A DNA stretch of 64,000 nt. Source: Acidianus hospitalis. GTDB lineage: Archaea; Thermoproteota; Thermoprotei_A; Sulfolobales; Sulfolobaceae. The position numbers and the translations under genes are program-made. A model generated the notes under the pieces. It saw nothing but the letters and a program-made list of their open reading frames with translations, was not told where the DNA came from and made no database searches. Below are positions 58,837-64,000 of this stretch, piece after piece (the first letter of the stretch is position 1; each line of letters opens with the position of its first letter). The stretch spans positions 55,721-119,720 of the forward strand of contig JAWDOK010000004.1 in the NCBI GenBank assembly GCA_046533895.1, read 5' to 3'.

Positions 58837-59308
58837 TACAATTATTAGATAAAATACGAGTATATAAGGATTTTGATTATATATTCATTTTCATCTGTAT
58901 ACAAAATTATATGCCTAAAATACGAAATATGATATATAATTGAAACTTATATCGCCTTACAGTAAAAATTGGCATTCCTATTAATAGGTTAATATTTTAA
59001 ACATCTATGATAGTCGATGTTCGTGAAAATGCTATTCTAAAATCGTCAGAAAGGACGCCCAAGTTGCATAATAAGCGAAAACTACAATAACGTCTTAAAA
59101 CAAAGGGGTTTGAAAACAAAATAGTACATTTACATATCAGAAATTGATTCGAATAGTTTAGGAGATTATACATATAGTATATTAGACTCCTTAATAAGTG
59201 ATTGGATATATATAGCATTACAGTGAAGATATTTCTTCTTTTTCACAAACTTACATCAACAAACCCACTCTACTAGATTTTTAAGAGTACGACAAATAAC
59301 CTAATAAT
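58837..59308. other. Gene-free AT-rich region
   Basis: No convincing gene is seen. It must contain the promoters for the paralogue B gene (leftward) and the PaREP1 gene (rightward). Two similar short stretches, tatatcgccttacagt (near 58948) and tatatagcattacagt (near 59209), form an imperfect direct repeat about 260 bases apart. A short minus-strand frame (about 58997-59218) has no coding character. Confidence 0.4.
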
Positions 59309-59839
59309 ATGGAAGAAAAATTAATTTCACATAAGATTGATAGAAAGGCTTACATTAAGGCTAGAATTATTGAAACCTTAGATGATATAGACGTAGCAAT
59401 ATACATGTGGATAGCAGGAAGAAGTAGAAATTCTGCAGGCAAAGTGTTCAGCGCAGTTAAAGCTCTATTATCAGCATTAGTAACTAAAAATCTTGACAGA
59501 TTACCAAATAGCGATTGGTACGCAAAGAGGAGATACAATGCACCTACTCATTCGTTAAAAGGAATTTCCATGGATTTAGCCAAGTTAGGTTTCACACAAG
59601 TTGAAAACATAACTGACAAAGCCTTTCTTTTGCACGACTACCAATATAACGGCTTTGATCCAGACTTTTCTAAATACAAAAAGAAGGAGGAAGTTTTGCA
59701 CGATATTCTCATAGTGAGTAATTTCATTTTAGATCATATAAAAGAATGGTTTAAGGAAGAATGGGACAACGATTTAGATAATGTATATAATATGGTACTA
59801 TATGATATGAAAAAACTATCTTGTAGAGGAACCACCTAA
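59309..59839 (+). CDS. PaREP1-family protein, truncated by a frameshift
   Basis: The 176-residue helical protein has the PaREP1 core: IDVAIYMWIAGRSRNSAGKV, then FSAVKALLSALVTKN and DWYAKRRYNAPTHSL. PaREP1/PaREP8 proteins are repeated families in crenarchaea, related to HEPN-like helical proteins by some analyses; no activity is settled. The frame runs into YDMKKLSCRGTT and stops. Removing one A from the A6 run at 59810-59815 would continue the protein in the next frame for about 77 more residues. Confidence 0.7.
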   Translation: MEEKLISHKIDRKAYIKARIIETLDDIDVAIYMWIAGRSRNSAGKVFSAVKALLSALVTKNLDRLPNSDWYAKRRYNAPTHSLKGISMDLAKLGFTQVENITDKAFLLHDYQYNGFDPDFSKYKKKEEVLHDILIVSNFILDHIKEWFKEEWDNDLDNVYNMVLYDMKKLSCRGTT

Positions 59840-60047
59840 AGAGGTCTGGGAAAGATTTCTTCAATATTTCGGGATTGACAGCAAACCAGATGTTATTTAT
59901 GTAGATTACAACAAGAGCAAGTATAAAATAACACTCCTAAAAGAAAATGAGGTTGAAGAATTCTTAGTAAATCAATGCAGCCAACTACTCCATAAAAACC
60001 ATCAGTGCAACAAATTAATGAGATATCATACAGCTAACCCTTCGTAA
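59811..60047 (+). pseudogene. Downstream half of the PaREP1 gene in another frame
   Basis: This open frame has no start codon and is preceded by an ATG-ATA-TGA. It encodes NYLVEEPPKEVWERFLQYFG, then IDSKPDVIYVDYNKSKYKIT, LLKENEVEEFLVNQCSQ and on to NPS. The sequence is protein-like and continuous with the PaREP1 frame if one A is dropped at the A6 tract. It is therefore either a recent frameshift mutation or a +1 programmed frameshift. No domain is recognised. Confidence 0.6.
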
Positions 60048-60087
60048 TTTTTCTTTCTTTTACTGTAATAGAAGAAGCTTACGAAGA

Positions 60088-60471
60088 ATGCTAGTACTAA
60101 ACATTAAAAATCACTTTATTCTAGGACTCACACTGTTTATAGGTCTATCTTATGGGGCCTTTTGCTTTCTCTCCCTATAGGTGTCCTTTATTTCGTTTTT
60201 CCTTCGTTCTACTTTGTCTTTTCCGTTATTCTAGATTGGTTGTTAGTCGGGTCCTTCTCACATGCTTTTAGACGTTTTTACTGAGAGAGGAATCTACCAT
60301 AAAGTGAAAGGGAGATGGGGGAGGGTTGCTTTTGCTCACTGCTCTTATGATAACCCCATGGCTAATGGTTTAGCGATATTGCTAGGAGTTATAATGTTGT
60401 TTGCAGCAATGGAGTTACACACTTACCATTACTACTACCACTATTATCATTATTACAACTATTATTCCTAG
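60088..60471 (+). pseudogene. Frameshifted membrane protein remnant (possibly DUF1286-like)
   Basis: Three frames join into one membrane protein: MLVLNIKNHFILGLTLFIGL and GAFCFLSL (60088-60180), then VLYFVFPSFYFVFSVILDWL to about 60282, then KVKGRWGRVAFAHCSYDNPM and ANGLAILLGVIMLFA. The order of hydrophobic segments, a D in a helix, and an R..(T/A)H.. block resembles DUF1286, a family I associate with Sulfolobales mobile elements; this is weak. The tail is a striking His/Tyr run (HTYHYYYHYYHYYNYYS) from a repetitive sequence. Confidence 0.4.
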
Positions 60472-60497
60472 TGAGATAATATACGAAAAGAGAAAGA

Positions 60498-60507
60498 TTT
60501 TTAAATA
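60498..60507 (+). promoter_or_regulatory. TATA box of the RelE-type gene
   Basis: TTTTTAAATA is centred 26 bases before the GTG at 60528, so the transcript is predicted to be leaderless. This supports the GTG as the start. Confidence 0.5.
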
Positions 60508-60527
60508 CATTTTCTATATCTTTTAAT

Positions 60528-60839
60528 GTGGTTTGCGAGAAGTGGGAATTGAGGTTTTCAATGAGGAAAGCTAGAGATTATAGAGAATTTATGCAATATA
60601 CCGCAGATAATTTTAGTGATAAGTTAGTGATGTTAATTCTTGAAAAATTAGAGTTATTAAGGAAAGATCCCTTGAAGTACGCCAGGGAAAAATTAGGTAA
60701 GGATAAATATAACAATACTATGTTTTCTATTGAGGTTACTAGAGATATAAGAATACTTTACAGTGTGGATTCAAAAAATTGTATAGTTTTCATTTGGGAG
60801 ATTGGGTCTCATAAGAAGGTTTACGGGCGCGATCCTTAG
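60528..60839 (+). CDS. RelE/ParE-type toxin
   Basis: The 103-residue basic protein starts with GTG (VCEKWELRFSMRKARDYREF). The segment WELRFSMRKARDYREFM matches the N-terminal strand and helix of RelE toxins, and the later YNNTMFSIEVTRDIRILYSV and CIVFIWEIGSHKKVYGRD match the central strands with basic catalytic-type residues. RelE toxins cut mRNA on the ribosome. No RelB-like antitoxin lies upstream. A small convergent frame overlaps the 3' end (60790-60945). Confidence 0.8.
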   Translation: MVCEKWELRFSMRKARDYREFMQYTADNFSDKLVMLILEKLELLRKDPLKYAREKLGKDKYNNTMFSIEVTRDIRILYSVDSKNCIVFIWEIGSHKKVYGRDP

Positions 60840-60945
60840 CTTTTTCTCTAGCAATTTTTAACAAATCTTCTTTAAACTTCTCAAAGTCCTCATCTGACTC
60901 GATCACTAGAAACCTTTCTCCATCCTTATCTTCAACAATTCTCAT
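60790..60945 (-). CDS. Possible small acidic/basic protein, antisense to the relE 3' end
   Basis: A 51-residue frame, MRIVEDKDGERFLVIESDED then FEKFKEDLLKIAREKAKDRA, very rich in Lys/Glu/Asp. The first 43 codons lie mostly outside relE and look like a real helical protein. The last 50 bases overlap relE antisense. A small charged protein beside a toxin could be an antitoxin, but tail-to-tail order is unusual. Tentative. Confidence 0.4.
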   Translation of the reverse strand: MRIVEDKDGERFLVIESDEDFEKFKEDLLKIAREKAKDRARKPSYETQSPK

Positions 60946-61855
60946 ATGTATAAACTCTGTAAAGAGGTTATTAAAACGATATGCTAATAGAATTCTTCTA
61001 TTGAATTTTGAAAAATTGTTAAGTAAGTAGTATAAGCGTATGTAAGGATCCCAGCTTTCTATTATCGTTAGAAAAATTGTATTAACTCCCCAGTTTACTG
61101 AAGGAAAATCTTAAACTACAATGTCATTATTACTTCTTATTCTTAGCAAGGAGATGTTAAGCGAGGCCAAGAAAATTCTAACAAACTAAGGTCTCAAGCC
61201 CTTATATGAAGTAATAAATCCGTTACGTATTGAATATATTATAGTATTTTTACCTTCGCTTCTCAAAGGTGTTGCAATTTTACAAAAGTTTCTAGTTTAG
61301 CATTTGGGTTTTTGCAATCAACGTCTCTAGAAGATAGTTGCTGGAGGATGGAAAGGTTTTAGGGAAGAACAAGCTTTATCCTTTACCATTTCTAGCATTC
61401 TAAAGAACTCATGATGTAAGACTATCACAATGTATTCTGGCTGATATAAAGAGGAATTCTTTGAGAAAATTACGATACCAGGAATTACGAACTTTTACTC
61501 TTAGCTTTAAAAACGGATAGGGCCAATGTAGTATTTTTTAACGTTCTTCACAACTAACATAAAGGCAATGCAAATTCTCAAAAATTCATAATCAGACCGA
61601 TTAAGGTTATTTTCATAAACTTTATTACCAAAGAAAATAAAGCTGGCTTAATGGTATCTAAGTTAAAAATTAATTTAAGTCTTTCAGTCATAATGGGCTT
61701 TATATCAATTATTAGTGACTCTTTTGTGTACTTTTTACTTAAATACTTCTATAATCCCTTGTAAGTCAGAAATTCCAATAGGTGCAGGTTTTGCTGTATT
61801 ATTAATAATTGCTGGGTTTTTTATATACAAGTTTAGGAAGGGTTTCTTTTAGGAA
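60946..61855. other. Decayed region with membrane-protein remnants
   Basis: About 0.9 kb without an intact gene. Near its end, two plus-strand frames read SLSVIMGFISIISDSFVYFL, then, after a shift, IPIGAGFAVLLIIAGFFIYK and FRKGFF-stop (ending at 61852). These resemble the last helices of a membrane permease. An earlier frame gives MSLLLLILSKEMLSEAKKIL (about 61121-61189). I cannot name the parent genes. The stretch 61856-61960 shows only AT-rich promoter-like sequence. Confidence 0.35.
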
Positions 61856-62008
61856 AATTCACTTATGTAGAAAGGAAGAAAAATAACTATACTAAAATAT
61901 TTCCTCTTATTAATATCTCTTTTCTCTTAATGTAAGAAAAGAATTCAATTTGATTTTTTCAGAATAGATTTAAAAATGTCATACGAGTTTTTATTATTTA
62001 GTGAGAAA

Positions 62009-62320
62009 ATGAAAATAGTCCTGTCGGTTGATTCTGAGGAAAAGATACCAATGTCAATAACTGCAGCGTCTCACTTATCTGAAATGCCTGAGACTGAAGA
62101 AGTTGAAGTTGTTTATTTGAACGGTGGAATTGCGGCAGTTACTCAGAGGAATAGGATTGCTCCTCTGTTGAAGAATGAGAAAGTTAAGGTAGTAGCTTGC
62201 GGAACGTCAATGGAGGCTAGGACTAAAGAGGAACTAGCGCCGGGAGTAATTTACGTGCCAGCGTCTTTAAAGGAGATAATAAAGAGGATACAAGAGGGAT
62301 ATATTTATCTAGTATTATAA
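62009..62320 (+). CDS. DsrE/DsrF-like protein
   Basis: From the ATG at 62009 the product is 103 residues (MKIVLSVDSEEKIPMSITAA). A TATA-like TTTAAAAATG about 40 bases upstream fits this start better than the in-frame ATG at 61976, which lies at the TATA box. Motifs EVEVVYLNGGIAAVTQRN and VKVVACGTSMEARTKEEL, then ELAPGVIYVPASLKEI, follow the DsrE fold with the single conserved Cys (ACGTSM). DsrE proteins carry sulfur in sulfur metabolism, which suits a sulfur-oxidising host, but the role here is inferred. Confidence 0.8.
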   Translation: MKIVLSVDSEEKIPMSITAASHLSEMPETEEVEVVYLNGGIAAVTQRNRIAPLLKNEKVKVVACGTSMEARTKEELAPGVIYVPASLKEIIKRIQEGYIYLVL

Positions 62321-62378
62321 TACAAAGAGAAGAAAAATAATAAAAACATATTACTAACTTTTTCTTCCTTCTTCTTCT

Positions 62379-63776
62379 TTATTCCCCTTTTATTGTAATG
62401 TTTTCCTTAATTCCTTCTTCTTGGCTTGCTAATTCTAGGGGTTTCCCTTTGGTTTCTGGTACTCCGAACCAGGTTAGTGCTGCAGCAATTAGCATTAGTA
62501 TTGCAAAGAACATCATTGCTACCTCTTTGCTTACTGATATGAAGAGCACTGGGAATAAGAATGACGCTATTGCTGCTCCAGTTCTTCCTGAGGCTACTGT
62601 TATAGCCTGTACTATGCTCCTTACTTTTGTCGGTGCCAATTCTACTCCTAGCATACCTGCAGTGCTTATTATTCCGGGTCCTACGCTTCCCGTGAAATCG
62701 TGGAGTCCGTAAATTACTAGTAGTAATCCTGCGGGAAGAAATGCCTCCTTCGGCAGTAGCAAAGCGAAAGCTACTAAGAATATTCCTTCTCCCAATGAGC
62801 CTAAAGCTTGTAATGGTTTTCTTCCTACTTTGTCAATTAATGAAATTCCAGTGAATTTACCAGGGAAGCCGAAAACTGCTGATACTATGAGGGAGAATAT
62901 TGCTGGGTTGTAAATTCCTATTGACCTTGCTATTAAAGTTGGCCCGAATAGTCCGTTAGCATAACCCGTTAGGTCGTAAAGGAACCATAATATCGCAGCT
63001 ACTGCAAATATTCTTCCCGAGGTTTTGAAGTACATGAGTAAGGGATTTTTGTCCTTTAAATCTTCATTAACGTTTACTGTTTTTCCTGCTATTTGCTTTA
63101 CTACAGTCTCAAAGTGTTTTACGTCTCCTTTTATTCTTAGTAGGTACCTAGTTGTTTCTGGTACTTTTCTTCTTAAGTAAATTACTGATGCTGCCGGAAT
63201 TGCTCCTGCTGCTAATATTATTCTCCAGAGCGTCGACGGTGTAACGAAAGGTGATATTCCTAAGTAAAGTAATGATGCAATTATTGCACCTAATGACCAC
63301 ATTAGGCCGAAACCTAAGGCAATTAATTTTCCTCTGTCTTTTGCGTTAGAGTGTTCTGCCATTATTAACGGAGACAACACGTAGTCTGCCCCCGTGCCTA
63401 TTCCAACCAAGAATCTCACTATTGCTAATTCTGTGGGTGAAGTAACGAATGCTTGCAGTAGTGCACCTATCGTCATTAGGGCAACGTCTACTCCGTAAAA
63501 GGTTTTTCTTCCTTTGTTAGCTAATATTCCGAAGATGATTGCTCCAAGTGATGCTCCTATGAATACTGTTCCGTCCAATACTCCTAGCCAGAAAGTGTAT
63601 GATGGATTTGATTTTGTTATTTCGAATGTTGACATCACGTCTAGGATTACTAAGCTTATTGAAGATAATAGATAGCTGTCTGTAAATACTCCCATACCCG
63701 TAGTTAGTAAGCTCTTTATGTGGAACATGTCGAATTTTTTGTCGTCCAAGGGTTTGAACGCATCTGTTAATTTCAT
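62379..63776 (-). CDS. Major facilitator superfamily transporter
   Basis: The 465-residue membrane protein has about 12 hydrophobic helices. MFS motifs are FGILANKGRKTFYGVDV (loop 2-3), VRFLVGIGTGADYVLSPLIM then AEHSNAKDRGKLIAL, and IDKVGRKPLQALG (loop 8-9). The layout resembles the sugar/phosphate/metabolite symporter families common in Sulfolobales; the substrate cannot be read from sequence. It converges with the DsrE gene (58 bases between stops). Confidence 0.88.
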   Translation of the reverse strand: MKLTDAFKPLDDKKFDMFHIKSLLTTGMGVFTDSYLLSSISLVILDVMSTFEITKSNPSYTFWLGVLDGTVFIGASLGAIIFGILANKGRKTFYGVDVALMTIGALLQAFVTSPTELAIVRFLVGIGTGADYVLSPLIMAEHSNAKDRGKLIALGFGLMWSLGAIIASLLYLGISPFVTPSTLWRIILAAGAIPAASVIYLRRKVPETTRYLLRIKGDVKHFETVVKQIAGKTVNVNEDLKDKNPLLMYFKTSGRIFAVAAILWFLYDLTGYANGLFGPTLIARSIGIYNPAIFSLIVSAVFGFPGKFTGISLIDKVGRKPLQALGSLGEGIFLVAFALLLPKEAFLPAGLLLVIYGLHDFTGSVGPGIISTAGMLGVELAPTKVRSIVQAITVASGRTGAAIASFLFPVLFISVSKEVAMMFFAILMLIAAALTWFGVPETKGKPLELASQEEGIKENITIKGE

Positions 63777-63884
63777 TTGTGAGATAATGAGGAAAACAGA
63801 ATTTAAGTATAACTAATATAGATAAAGTAAAAAGCGTAAAATATATAGAATATATAGCTAATAAAATATCCTACACATTTATTA

Positions 63885-64000
63885 TTATAATAATTTTGAT
63901 GCTTCTTTATATACTGGATCTAGGAACTCGTAATCTTTTATTATGCTCATTTTTTCCAAGTTTTGTATTATATTATCTAATACGCTTGTGGAGATTGTTG
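63885..64000 (-). CDS. C-terminal fragment of an unidentified protein
   Basis: The last 38 codons of a gene entering from the right edge: TISTSVLDNIIQNLEKMSII then KDYEFLDPVYKEASKLL. The ending (helix, then YEFLDPVYKEAS) resembles the tail of archaeal AAA-type ATPases with a winged helix, but the piece is too short to be sure. It ends 108 bases before the MFS start on the same strand. Confidence 0.5.
   Translation of the reverse strand, partial: TISTSVLDNIIQNLEKMSIIKDYEFLDPVYKEASKLL

Noticed and set aside
58997..59218. Minus-strand 73-residue frame, and a short plus-strand MIVDVRENAIL peptide that recalls ERCC4-type nuclease starts
   Set aside because: The first is low complexity without homology. 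The second stops after 28 codons and shows no further nuclease motifs.

Overview
The window is a stretch of an AT-rich crenarchaeal chromosome, almost certainly of the order Sulfolobales. It carries Cren7, two Alba paralogues, a reverse gyrase, topoisomerase VI, TBP and TFB, GatDE beside GatA/GatC, a 16S-23S rRNA operon without an adjacent 5S gene, and an intron-bearing tRNA-Trp. Leaderless TATA-box genes and SSV-type integrase scars fit the same group. Acidianus or a close relative is my best guess; the genus is inference.

Layout. 1-1.5 kb: end of argS, tRNA-Arg holding the scar of an SSV-like virus (an int(N) fragment), and two divergent DUF1059 genes. 1.5-25 kb: dense informational core: class II ribonucleotide reductase; an eS30-gatD-gatE operon; nop5-fibrillarin-UPF0216-HTH-trm1; an RPC34-like factor; gar1-tfb; a coiled-coil/DUF373 pair; tbp; dphB; a nucleotidyltransferase facing the riboflavin kinase ribK; taw1; cutA-gatC-gatA; and an XPB-type helicase. 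25-35 kb: chromosome-architecture genes (alba1, reverse gyrase, alba2, an Lhr-like helicase) with several candidate C/D box sRNAs. 34-49 kb: rtcB, deoxyhypusine synthase, top6B-top6A, aIF5A, SRP54, a Pus10-like protein, a glycosyltransferase, oxidoreductases, cren7, pyrH, homocitrate synthase and tRNA-Leu, which has its own more decayed integrase remnant.

50-56 kb: a wrecked vapBC locus, then the rRNA promoter, leader, 16S and 23S genes with clear processing stems. 56-62 kb: an accessory island. It holds two inverted paralogues of an unrecognised family that I predict to have a circularly permuted papain-like (NlpC/P60 or YiiX-like) fold, a PaREP1 gene split at an A6 tract, a broken membrane gene, a RelE-type toxin and about 1 kb of decayed DNA. 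62-64 kb: a DsrE-like protein, an MFS transporter and the end of an unidentified gene.

How the genes connect. RNA processing dominates. Nop5 and fibrillarin form the C/D methylation machine, and one candidate sRNA in the window has a 9-nt guide matching the 23S gene in the same window. Gar1 serves the H/ACA machine. RtcB would seal the exons of the tRNA-Trp found here. Trm1, Taw1 and the Pus10-like protein act on tRNA. Deoxyhypusine synthase modifies the aIF5A encoded nearby. TBP, TFB and the RPC34-like factor cover basal transcription, and Alba, Cren7, reverse gyrase and Topo VI cover DNA topology.

Most notable: the paralogue pair at 56-58.8 kb; tbp, whose conserved N-terminus lies behind an in-frame TGA with no usual start codon; two tRNA genes scarred by SSV-type integrases; the sRNA at 31.4 kb with its 23S target; and the PaREP1 frameshift.
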